A DNA stretch of 16,161 nt. Source: Deltaproteobacteria bacterium (lineage in GTDB: Bacteria; Desulfobacterota; DSM-4660; Desulfatiglandales; HGW-15). The DNA is taken from contig CP070840.1 in the NCBI GenBank assembly GCA_020342025.1, forward strand, positions 3,542,565 through 3,558,725. The letters are read 5' to 3'. The position numbers were made by a program, and so were the translations under genes. The notes beneath the pieces were generated by a model. It had not been told where the DNA came from. It saw nothing but the letters and a program-made list of their open reading frames with translations, and did no database searches. This document shows positions 8,009 through 14,676 of this stretch, one piece after another. Positions within the stretch are counted from its first letter, which is position 1; each line of letters opens with the position of its first letter.

Positions 8009-8482
8009 ATGAAATCAAGCAAAGCATGGGCAGTAGTGGCAGCGGTTTCAATGGCTTTTGCACTTGCATTTGCAGCAGAGGCCAGACCTTTCGGGCCTAA
8101 CCGGGGCATGAAATCCGGATTAGGGGGTCTGAAAGGCTTTCTTGAATTCAAGCTCTCAGAGGCTCAACAAGGGGGAATGATGAACATCATCAACAAGTAC
8201 CAGCCTGAGAAAGAGGGTCTCAGAAACCGCATGATGGAGGCGAGAAGAAACCTCAGGGCCGTCTTGCGCGCTGAACCATTCAATGAGGGAGAGGCTCGAA
8301 AGGCCTTCCGAGAGGCATCCGCCATGAGAGAGGAAATGTTTGTTCTGAGAGCAAAAATGATGACGGAGCTGAAGGCCTTGTTGACTCTCGAGCAGAAGGA
8401 ATTAATCAAGGAGCGAAGAGCGCGGAGGGCTGAAAAGATGAAAGAACATCTCGAAAATTGGCTTGAAAACCCAGGGCAATAA
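8009..8482 (+). CDS. Secreted Spy/CpxP-like periplasmic protein
   Basis: A 157-residue protein with a Sec signal peptide (MKSSKAWAVVAAVSMAFALAFAAEA, cleavage near residue 25). The mature part is helical and charge-rich. It has an LTxxQ-like pair typical of the Spy/CpxP/ZraP fold: LSEAQ in the first half, LTLEQ (second motif) near the end, with many Arg, Lys, Glu and Met between. There is no cysteine and almost no histidine, so a metal store of ZraP type is not supported. Family members act as periplasmic chaperones or stress sensors. The start is set by AGAGGAGAGG just upstream. It follows the candidate ECF promoter and precedes the sigma gene by 128 bp, which suggests it is an output of that sigma factor and may feed back on the sensor. 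Confidence 0.82.
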   Translation: MKSSKAWAVVAAVSMAFALAFAAEARPFGPNRGMKSGLGGLKGFLEFKLSEAQQGGMMNIINKYQPEKEGLRNRMMEARRNLRAVLRAEPFNEGEARKAFREASAMREEMFVLRAKMMTELKALLTLEQKELIKERRARRAEKMKEHLENWLENPGQ

Positions 8483-8567
8483 ATCTGCGAACCGGATCAG
8501 ACCATGATAATCCCTGCCGGAGCGGGTGGCCTTGGAGACATCAGCATTTCCTGTCAATGGTTCTTTC

Positions 8568-8576
8568 TGGTATAAA
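8568..8576 (+). promoter_or_regulatory. Possible extended -10 promoter for the sigma gene
   Basis: TGG followed by TATAAA sits 35 bases before the sigma ATG. There is no good TTGACA box at the right distance, so it would act as an extended -10 element. It could give basal expression independent of the ECF-type promoter upstream of the spy-like gene. Confidence 0.35.
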
Positions 8577-8610
8577 GTGGTACACAAAGCCAGTAAAGTG
8601 ACCATCAGAA

Positions 8611-9201
8611 ATGGGAAACGAATCTTTCAAGCCCACGGATGCTGAAATCGTTAGCAAGGTTCTTGACGGTTCCGTAAGTGCATTTGAGTCGCTGCTCATC
8701 AGGTACAAGGATGTCGTGTTAAAGATCATAAAAAAACGCGTGCCTTATGATGACGTGGAAGAGACGACGCAAGAGGTTTTTGTGCGGGTTTACCAATCTC
8801 TTTCCACCTACAAGGGAAAGAGCGATTTCAAGCAGTGGCTGTCTTCCATTACAGTGAGAACCTGTTATGATTACTGGCGGAAGGCATACAGATCTCGGGA
8901 AGTCCCCATGAGTTCACTGACCGAGAAACACCAGAGATGGCTGGAAGAAGTGATCTCAGATGAATCAGAACATTCTCTGGAGGAAAGAGGCTCTCAAAAA
9001 GAGGCCAGGGAATTGCTGGACTGGGCCTTGGGGAAGCTCTCGGCTGAAGACAGAACGGTTTTGGAACTGGTCTATTTGGAGGGGCTGTCGGGAAAGGAAG
9101 CCGCTGATGCCCTGGGTTGGAGTGTCGCGAACGTAAAAGTCCGATCCTTTCGTTCCCGTAGAAAACTAAAAAAGCTTCTGGCAGGATTGATAAAAGGGTA
9201 G
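8611..9201 (+). CDS. ECF-type RNA polymerase sigma factor
   Basis: A 196-residue two-domain sigma-70 family protein without sigma1 or sigma3 regions. Region 2 spans about residues 20-92: AFESLLIRYKDVV, then VEETTQEVFVRVYQSL (core binding), then FKQWLSSITVRTCYDYWRK (-10 recognition). Region 4 spans about 134-192: LSAEDRTVLELVYLEGLSG and the helix-turn-helix AADALGWSVANVKVRSFRSR that would contact the -35 box. An acidic linker (residues 112-130) joins them. An in-frame stop lies just upstream, so the ATG at 8611 is the first possible ATG; its Shine-Dalgarno is weak. The next two genes follow closely and encode membrane proteins, the usual anti-sigma position. Its likely targets are the two TGTAACC-N15-GCGACT elements at 7549 and 7924. 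Confidence 0.92.
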   Translation: MGNESFKPTDAEIVSKVLDGSVSAFESLLIRYKDVVLKIIKKRVPYDDVEETTQEVFVRVYQSLSTYKGKSDFKQWLSSITVRTCYDYWRKAYRSREVPMSSLTEKHQRWLEEVISDESEHSLEERGSQKEARELLDWALGKLSAEDRTVLELVYLEGLSGKEAADALGWSVANVKVRSFRSRRKLKKLLAGLIKG

Positions 9202-9213
9202 GCGGGGGCGAAT

Positions 9214-9540
9214 ATGAAATCCATGAAAAAGGAAGATCATTTCAAGATAAAAAAAGTTCTCGCCGCAGCTTACCGTGAAAAAGAGAAAGCTGTGGTTGGC
9301 GATCTTTGGCAAACCAGAGTCATGGGTCATATCAGGAGCCTGGGTCCCCTTTATCCCGCGAAGAGCTATCTTGAGTTTTTCGAACGATTTGTTTGGCGGC
9401 TTACCCCCGTTGCCTGTGCTCTCATATTGATCCTTGCAGCCATTTTCATACACATGGATTTCATTTCAGAATACGAAATGGCAAAGATATTTTTTGATGA
9501 TCCTGCGGACATTTCCTTATTCCAACAAACGGGTTTCTGA
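9214..9540 (+). CDS. Small single-span membrane protein, candidate anti-sigma factor
   Basis: A 108-residue protein of no family I can name. About 62 charged residues, predicted cytoplasmic, precede one hydrophobic helix at about 64-83 (TPVACALILILAAIFIHMDF) and a short acidic periplasmic tail with FFDDPADISLFQQ. It starts 12 bp after the sigma gene, and the sensor gene follows 15 bp later, so the three genes are surely one transcript. Position, size and topology match CnrY/NccY-type anti-sigma factors, which trap the sigma through the N-terminal arm. No zinc-binding HxxxCxxC anti-sigma motif is present. The anti-sigma role rests on context, not on sequence similarity. A second in-frame ATG lies three codons downstream. 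Confidence 0.6.
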   Translation: MKSMKKEDHFKIKKVLAAAYREKEKAVVGDLWQTRVMGHIRSLGPLYPAKSYLEFFERFVWRLTPVACALILILAAIFIHMDFISEYEMAKIFFDDPADISLFQQTGF

Positions 9541-9555
9541 TGGGGTATCTATAAT

Positions 9556-10233
9556 ATGATCAGATTAAAGTTGTGGGCAGGCTTAATCCTTGTGTTCATC
9601 CTTGGAGCGTTAGCAGGATCACTGGGAACAGGTATGTATTATAAAAACAGGACCGAACGATTAACAAGATATGGTCACTCGGCGAGATCCCATTTATTGT
9701 TGAAAAGACTTTCTGAGGAGCTCAATCTCACAGAAGCGCAAGAGAAAGAAATTGGCATTATCGTTGATCAATTCCACACCAAATTATCCCATATCAAACG
9801 AAGTGTGCGGCCTGATATAAGAAAATTGAGGGATGAGAGCTTTTTAGCGATTAAAGAGCGCCTAACAGACGATCAGAAGAAAAAATTTGACGAGCTCCGT
9901 AAGCGATTAGAACGTTGGACCCCCAGACAACGTGTGCAAGCCATGCTGACACAGAGAACGCCCGAACAAATGATATCCCACATGAAAACGCGCTTAAATC
10001 TGACGGATCAGCAAGAAGCAAAGATTCGTCCCATCATTCTAGAGAGCTTTAATGAACAGCAAAAAATCTTGGACAAATCTAGGAGCCAAGATCGTTCGGG
10101 TATCCGCTCACTAAGAGGTGAGCTGCGACAACATCAAATATCTGTTGAGGAAAAGCTCAGTAAGATTCTGACAGCGGAACAACTGGTAGATCTCAGGAAA
10201 TTGCAGGAAGAAGAAAGGCGAAAAATACCTTGA
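9556..10233 (+). CDS. Membrane-anchored double Spy/CpxP-like periplasmic protein, candidate sensor
   Basis: A 225-residue protein with an N-terminal anchor at about residues 5-27 (LWAGLILVFILGALAGSLG) and a periplasmic helical domain. Four LTxxQ motifs are present: LTEAQ (58-62), LTDDQ (103-107), LTDQQ (149-153) and LTAEQ (205-209). The spacing of about 45 to 56 residues suggests two Spy-like units in tandem. CnrX and CpxP, which sense periplasmic nickel/cobalt or misfolded protein, share this helical fold. His41 and His46 just after the anchor recall the histidines of CnrX, but equivalence is not shown. Being third after the sigma factor and a single-span protein, it is the likely signal input of the system. 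Cysteines are absent. Confidence 0.75.
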   Translation: MIRLKLWAGLILVFILGALAGSLGTGMYYKNRTERLTRYGHSARSHLLLKRLSEELNLTEAQEKEIGIIVDQFHTKLSHIKRSVRPDIRKLRDESFLAIKERLTDDQKKKFDELRKRLERWTPRQRVQAMLTQRTPEQMISHMKTRLNLTDQQEAKIRPIILESFNEQQKILDKSRSQDRSGIRSLRGELRQHQISVEEKLSKILTAEQLVDLRKLQEEERRKIP

Positions 10234-10293
10234 CGCAGTTTGATCGAACAGACATCGAAAGCTCGCTGGCATTTGATCGGCCACAAAACTGCG
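10234..10293 (+). other. Possible stem-loop downstream of the sigma operon
   Basis: CGCAGTTT at 10234-10241 pairs exactly with AAACTGCG at 10286-10293, and TTTGATCG occurs twice (10239 and 10273) within the span. The loop is long (44 bases) and no T-run follows, so it is a poor intrinsic terminator. The rest of the gap to 10527 shows little apart from the hairpin at 10451-10490. Confidence 0.25.
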
Positions 10294-10450
10294 GCTATCC
10301 AAAATAGGACTACTTATCTTGCTCTATAGTTTTGAGTGAAGCTGAAAAAAATAGGTTAGCAGGAGAAATCCTAACGGCCTGCTCACATGCAGCGGGTGAT
10401 AAAGAAGACAGGGGTTTGCTTGTATATACTTCGATAAAGCAAGATATAAC

Positions 10451-10490
10451 AAAAGCGCCCCCCTTCCACCTGCCAGAGTGCAGCAGGGGC
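10451..10490 (-). terminator. Possible terminator of the SEC-C gene
   Basis: On the minus strand a stem closes with GCCCC (10490-10486) and GGGGC (10461-10457), with a smaller CTGC/GCAG pairing inside, followed by GCTTTTG. The T-run is short and the stem imperfect. It lies 38 bases after the SEC-C stop codon. Confidence 0.3.
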
Positions 10491-10527
10491 TTATGCCCAG
10501 ATTAACCTTTTGGATTATAAAATAGCC

Positions 10528-10815
10528 CTATTTACCACAGCATTTTTTATACTTATTTCCGCTTCCACATGGGCAGGGCTCATTGCGTCCAACTTTCTTT
10601 TCGGCTATCTTTGGTTTTGGCCAATTCATTAATATTTCTAAATCGGCAATATCCTCTGGCTTATCTGGTTCTAGTCTAATTGTATATTTCCAGCCGTTTT
10701 TTTCAAATGTTGATGCGACTTCTTTCATTCTTTTTTTTGTTTGCACATTAACAACGGCGGGATTCTTTTCAGTGCCCAACTTTGCCAACTTTTTACCATT
10801 AAAAATTTTTTCCAT
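10528..10815 (-). CDS. Small SEC-C motif metal-binding protein
   Basis: A 95-residue protein from the chosen ATG. The body ([20 protein letters not shown] ... [21 protein letters not shown]) matches the small SWIM/SEC-C family whose members end in a zinc-binding tail. Here the tail is [17 protein letters not shown], with the CxCx8CC arrangement seen at the SecA C-terminus. Biological function is unknown; the tail presumably binds zinc. The open frame runs upstream to 10926, but family alignment favours the internal ATG (MEKIFNGKK), preceded by GGTGA. Coding bases 10780-10833 hold a degenerate 27-bp tandem repeat (IFNGEKMEK then IFNGKKLAK) that straddles this start. The gene follows the cyclase gene on the same strand with a 233-bp gap. 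Confidence 0.82.
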   Translation of the reverse strand: MEKIFNGKKLAKLGTEKNPAVVNVQTKKRMKEVASTFEKNGWKYTIRLEPDKPEDIADLEILMNWPKPKIAEKKVGRNEPCPCGSGNKYKKCCGK

Positions 10816-11048
10816 CTTTTCACCATTGAAAATATTACAGGAATCATCTGCAGCATGACTTTGAATCAGATCGCTGCGCCGTAAAAGAGAATTGTCCCCT
10901 TTTGATTTCTTGCCGTAACCTATCAAAAAGCCAAACTAAAGAATACCCAAATTGGTCTATAGTTTTTGACAGTAAAGGAGTACGGCTTTTAAGGACTAAA
11001 TATAGGCCATTTTAATGAGTTACCAATACATCAATAGACGTCCCCCAT

Positions 11049-12821
11049 TTACGTCAACCCGGCCTTGCGCAGGTCATCATGTTGCTGTTCCAAGTGTGCA
11101 GGGTCTTTGTAATGACTATATTGGCGGTCCCACTCGAGGGAGAAGTTGGGAAATGAACGGAGCAGCCCGGCTGCGGCTTCACGGGCCTCCCGTTCTCGGC
11201 CCAGCCTGATATAATTTATGGTTAGAATGAGGTAGCATGGCCATATAAATGCATCCTCTCCACGGCTCTGGGAGAGTTTGAGATACTTTTCGGCCAATTC
11301 GATGGCCTCCTCATGCCTGCCCACGTAGTAGTCGCACATGGCCAGTTCAACCAGATAAAATGGGGGATAATTAGGCTGGAGGCGCAGCGCCTTTCTAATT
11401 ATAGAGATGGCTTCCTCGAATCTTCCTGCAAAACGCAGGATATGGGCCATCACTGCATGAACCAGGGAGTCATTAGGGCCTAAGGCAACGGCCCTCTCTC
11501 CTTTGGCGATGGCCAGGTCATGCTGCCTTTGGTAAAGATGCATCCCGGCTAGCAAAGCATGAACATCGGGAATAGAGTCATCCAAAGCTTCCGCCTTTTG
11601 GGCAATGGCATAAGCCTGTTTAAATGAATCCTCTGGAGATTCAGCCCAGCCGAATCTCGCGTCAAACCAGTAGGTCCAAGCGAGCAGTACATATGGGGCT
11701 GGGTAGGCCTCGTCCAATGCAATGGCTTCCTTTGCTGCCTGCCTAGACAGCACGACGGCTTCTTTACTGATACCGGAAAGGGTGTAAAACTTTCGTGCCT
11801 GCAAATACTTCATGTAGGCTTCAAAGTTGTCCGTTCCTTTTCCGTACACATTGGCCTGCTGCCCCTCGGTCAGCTCCACCTGCAAGGCCGTTAGGATCTT
11901 CATGGTAATTTCGTCCTGCAAGTTAAAAATGTCACCCATATCACGGTCGTAGCGCTCAGCCCACAGGTGAAGTCCTGTAATGGCATCCACCAACTGGGCT
12001 GTGATTCGGACCCGGTTCCCAGCCTTACGCACACTGCCCTCCAGGATGTACCGTACGCCCAGCTCCTCACTGACCACCTGGGCCTTTACTGGCCTGCCTT
12101 TATAAGTAAACGAAGAGTTGCGGGCCATTACAAACATCTGAGGAATCTTGGAAAGGCCGGTAATGATCTCCTCGGATATGCCGTCACCAAAATACTCCTG
12201 CTCCGGGTCTCCACTCATGTTGACGAAAGGCAAGACGGCTATGGACGGCTTGTCGGGCGATTTGAATCCCTTGCTTATCTCTGGACCAGCCACTTCGGGC
12301 TCTGTCAAGATCCTGTACACGCTTACTGGCTCTGCGATGTTCTTCACGGTGTGCTCTCCCAAGTATTCATACGCCAGGCGCAACTTGCTCTTGACCTGAT
12401 CGTAGACACTTCTCGAAATGCAGATGCCTCCGCCTTCGATAAGACCCTCTATCCGGGCAGCAACGTTAATTCCATCCCCATAAATTCTCTCACCTTCCTC
12501 AATCACATCGCCAAGGTTGATCCCTATCCGGAACTCCATTTTGCGATCTTCAGGGAGCTCAGCATTCTTGGCCTTCAGTTCCTTTTGGATGTCTACCGCG
12601 CACTCCACGGCATCCACGACACTCGCAAATTCAGCCAATATGTTGTCTCCAGGAGAATCAACGACGCGGCCCCTGTAGTTTCTGATGATCTCCGCTATCA
12701 TCTCCCGGTAGGCCTCCAAAGTACGGACAGTGGCCAGCTCGTCCTCGGCCATCAGGCGGCTGTAGCCTTTGACATCCGCACTGAGTACGGCGGTCAGCTT
12801 CCGTTTGACGCGCTCCTCCAT
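11049..12821 (-). CDS. Class III adenylate/guanylate cyclase with TolB-like and TPR domains
   Basis: A 590-residue soluble protein. The cyclase domain covers about residues 5-170, with metal aspartates Asp16 (SADVKGYS) and Asp59 (SPGDNILAEF), and YGDGINVAARIEG supplying Asp116, Asn119 and Arg123. The usual substrate-selecting lysine three residues before the GD is Asp55 (DSPGD), so ATP versus GTP preference is uncertain. A TolB/FlgO-like segment follows at about 195-310 (PSIAVLPFVNMSGDPEQEYFGDG...GISEEIITGLSKIP). Four or more TPR-like repeats run to the C-terminus (EEAISIIRKALRLQPNYPPF and others). No membrane segment is seen. The start is decided by GGGGAGGTGAT, 7 bases upstream of the ATG at 12821, a near-perfect ribosome binding site; the frame stays open to 12923 but those codons have no such site. 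It likely makes a cyclic nucleotide in response to a partner bound by the TPR part. Confidence 0.9.
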   Translation of the reverse strand: MEERVKRKLTAVLSADVKGYSRLMAEDELATVRTLEAYREMIAEIIRNYRGRVVDSPGDNILAEFASVVDAVECAVDIQKELKAKNAELPEDRKMEFRIGINLGDVIEEGERIYGDGINVAARIEGLIEGGGICISRSVYDQVKSKLRLAYEYLGEHTVKNIAEPVSVYRILTEPEVAGPEISKGFKSPDKPSIAVLPFVNMSGDPEQEYFGDGISEEIITGLSKIPQMFVMARNSSFTYKGRPVKAQVVSEELGVRYILEGSVRKAGNRVRITAQLVDAITGLHLWAERYDRDMGDIFNLQDEITMKILTALQVELTEGQQANVYGKGTDNFEAYMKYLQARKFYTLSGISKEAVVLSRQAAKEAIALDEAYPAPYVLLAWTYWFDARFGWAESPEDSFKQAYAIAQKAEALDDSIPDVHALLAGMHLYQRQHDLAIAKGERAVALGPNDSLVHAVMAHILRFAGRFEEAISIIRKALRLQPNYPPFYLVELAMCDYYVGRHEEAIELAEKYLKLSQSRGEDAFIWPCYLILTINYIRLGREREAREAAAGLLRSFPNFSLEWDRQYSHYKDPAHLEQQHDDLRKAGLT

Positions 12822-13084
12822 GAAAGCGATCACCTCCCCAAATATAACAGCCCCCGCAGGGATATGAAGATCCCCAGGAGGCCTTTTTCGCTCCACCCTC
12901 TGGCCCGTTTTCTCATGTCTCACTCCAGAAGGTCAAGGTTATGCTGTTGGGTTAATTAGGTGCCAGGTTTATCGAGAGTTCGCAGGATAGCCTTTTTTGG
13001 TGATAATGTCCATATATTGGATGTGCTTAATTTGATTAAGAATTTCCTTTTATCACGGAATATCAACCCTTCCCCGAATACGGA

Positions 13085-13113
13085 TTGACCTATCCCGCTT
13101 TTTATTGTACATA
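13085..13113 (+). promoter_or_regulatory. Candidate housekeeping promoter for the small ORF and MBL hydrolase
   Basis: TTGACC (13085-13090), a 17-base spacer and TACATA (13108-13113). The -35 matches consensus at five of six positions; the -10 is weak. The small-ORF ribosome binding site lies about 45 bases downstream, a normal leader length. Confidence 0.4.
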
Positions 13114-13156
13114 TTCTTTAAGTTAAGTCATTTCTCCTCAACCCTCTTGGCCTCAC

Positions 13157-13171
13157 AAAGGAGGGCTTCAC
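13157..13171 (+). promoter_or_regulatory. Strong ribosome binding site for the 58-codon ORF
   Basis: AAAGGAGG at 13157-13164 lies 7 bases before the ATG at 13172, optimal in sequence and spacing. It is the main reason to take the short ORF seriously. Confidence 0.6.
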
Positions 13172-13348
13172 ATGGAGAACTATTCCAAAATGCGCCCACC
13201 TCACTTCTGGCAGATGGGTATCTGGTCTGCTGGAAGTCCCGCCATGTCAGGGCAAGCTCTGAGAACACAAAGTAATTCGTATACGTTCGCCCTCATGTGG
13301 CGGTCAAGTCTTGCCCTTATCAAAAATTACTATGGGAGGACAAAATGA
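13172..13348 (+). CDS. Small ORF of unknown function, overlapping the MBL hydrolase gene
   Basis: A 58-residue ORF beginning MENYSKMRPPHFWQMGIW and ending LIKNYYGRTK. It has an AAAGGAGG site at ideal distance. Its TGA overlaps the ATG of the next gene as ATGA, the hallmark of translational coupling. The product has no signal peptide, no clear membrane span and no motif I recognise; it is rich in aromatic residues. It could be a real small protein, or a leader whose translation controls the hydrolase. Against coding, its first part (13161-13216) resembles a non-coding stretch downstream of the hydrolase (14530-14585), so it may be repeat DNA that happens to be open. Confidence 0.45.
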   Translation: MENYSKMRPPHFWQMGIWSAGSPAMSGQALRTQSNSYTFALMWRSSLALIKNYYGRTK

Positions 13349-14463
13349 AATCTCCAGCAAAAAAATGGCTTCTCATTCTTGTTGTACTTGGATCCCTGTT
13401 TTCATTTGCCCACTCCCAGGTAAGAGCGTCTAATGAAGATAAGCAGATTCAATTAATGGAGCAGGCAATCAAGGGCGATCCGTCACTAGAAGCCTTAGTT
13501 AATTTTTTTGGTGATCCCTATGAGTTATTAGCGCGCTTTAATGAAGGGAAAAAGAAAGCGGAAGAACAATGGCAACAGAAACAGTCAACTACGCGGAAGA
13601 TAAAAAATCTGGGTACGACCAGAACACTTGAGATTTTGCCCCTAATAGATTGGCATACAAGTGATGAAAGTCTAAAGGGGGAAGCAGGAGTCTCCTATTT
13701 TATTAAGACCGACCGATCCACGATTTTATTTGACGTAGGTAGCAATGCAGATCAGAGCGATCCATCTCCACTGTTACAAAACATGAAAAGATTAGGAGTT
13801 ACCTTAGATGACTTCGATATTCTTGTCATTTCCCACAATCATGGAGATCATGTGGGCGGAAGGCAATGGGGACTTCAGAAAACATTTTCCTTAACAAATC
13901 ATCAAATTAACTTGGGCCAAAAGAAAGTCTACACCCCTATTCCGATGACTTACCCTGGGCTTGCCCCCATGTATGCTGAAAATCCTATGATCATTTCAGA
14001 AGGGGTTGTAACTACTGGGGTGATCTCGAGTCATATGTTCTTCCTCGGTCTGACACCGGAGCAGGCCTTAGCTATAAATGTACATGGAAAGGGGATCGTA
14101 ATTATTGCAGGTTGTGGTCATCAAACTTTGTCAAAAATATTAGAACGTGCTGAAGCATTATTTGATGAACCCATATATGGTGTCATTGGCGGTCTTCATT
14201 ATCCTGTGACTGATTCAAGGATATTGACCATGACTGGGATTAAATTACAAATGTATTTTGGCACAGGCAAAGTACCATGGAAACCCTTGACAATAGAAGA
14301 AGTACAAAACAATATCGCATTATTGAAGAAACACAATCCTGGTGTTGTGGGGCTTTCGCCGCACGATAGCTGCGATGCCAGTCTTGAGGCATTTCGTCAG
14401 GCCTTTCCAGGAATCTATAAAGAGATTAAAGTCGGGGAAGAGATCGTCATTGGGAAGCCATAG
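13345..14463 (+). CDS. Exported metallo-beta-lactamase-fold hydrolase (DHPS-like subfamily)
   Basis: A 372-residue protein. The ATG at 13345 gives a clean Sec signal peptide (MKSPAKKWLLILVVLGSLFSFAHSQVRA) and has GGGAGG 5 bases upstream; an in-frame ATG at 13297 would bury it. About 65 residues of charged helix precede the hydrolase domain. Metal ligands are HNHGDH (His164, His166, Asp168, His169), His259 (AGCGHQTL), and probably His285 (GGLHYP) and His340 (SPHDSC). The GCxH and GGLH blocks resemble the MBL subfamily annotated as dihydropterin phosphate synthase-like in archaea. That name says little about the real substrate, and most relatives are cytoplasmic while this one is secreted. It is the second frame of a coupled pair with the 58-codon ORF. 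It is unlikely to be a true beta-lactamase. Confidence 0.87.
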   Translation: MKSPAKKWLLILVVLGSLFSFAHSQVRASNEDKQIQLMEQAIKGDPSLEALVNFFGDPYELLARFNEGKKKAEEQWQQKQSTTRKIKNLGTTRTLEILPLIDWHTSDESLKGEAGVSYFIKTDRSTILFDVGSNADQSDPSPLLQNMKRLGVTLDDFDILVISHNHGDHVGGRQWGLQKTFSLTNHQINLGQKKVYTPIPMTYPGLAPMYAENPMIISEGVVTTGVISSHMFFLGLTPEQALAINVHGKGIVIIAGCGHQTLSKILERAEALFDEPIYGVIGGLHYPVTDSRILTMTGIKLQMYFGTGKVPWKPLTIEEVQNNIALLKKHNPGVVGLSPHDSCDASLEAFRQAFPGIYKEIKVGEEIVIGKP

Positions 14464-14485
14464 GCGACATTCACTGTTCTTCATA

Positions 14486-14505
14486 ATCCGCGTAATACAG
14501 CGGAT
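14486..14505. other. Hairpin after the MBL hydrolase gene
   Basis: ATCCGC (14486-14491) pairs exactly with GCGGAT (14500-14505) around an 8-base loop, 22 bases after the stop codon. No T-run follows, so termination here is doubtful. Confidence 0.3.
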
Positions 14506-14676
14506 GAAAACAAACTTCAACTTTCAGCAGAGGGGACCCCATAGAAAAACATTTCAAAATGTGCCCAACGTGCTCCTGGCGGACGATGTTTGTTCGTTAG
14601 GAGCCTGAACTCACTTCCAGATTAGTCCAAGACATTAAGGACCATCTAATTGCCTTACGGCCAAGGAGGGAAAAAG

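Larger units (their letters stand above)
12822..13171. other. Divergent intergenic region between cyclase and the small ORF
   Basis: This 350-bp gap holds the cyclase ribosome binding site (12829-12838, minus strand). It also holds a perfect 15-base dyad, CTTAAT-TTG-ATTAAG (13026-13040), that could be an operator, and the candidate plus-strand promoter at 13085-13113. I see no clear promoter for the cyclase and no further gene. Confidence 0.4.

Noticed and set aside
8009..8482. ZraP-type zinc-binding protein
   Set aside because: The mature protein has no cysteine and a single histidine, so zinc storage is not supported; Spy/CpxP-like is the safer call.
10816..10926. N-terminal extension of the SEC-C protein
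   Set aside because: Family members begin near MEKIFNGKK; the extra 37 residues look unlike them and have no better ribosome binding site.
14563..14604. Integron attC site (GCCCAAC ... GTTAGGA)
   Set aside because: The outer boxes pair at only five of seven positions, there is no internal L-box pairing, and no integrase is present.
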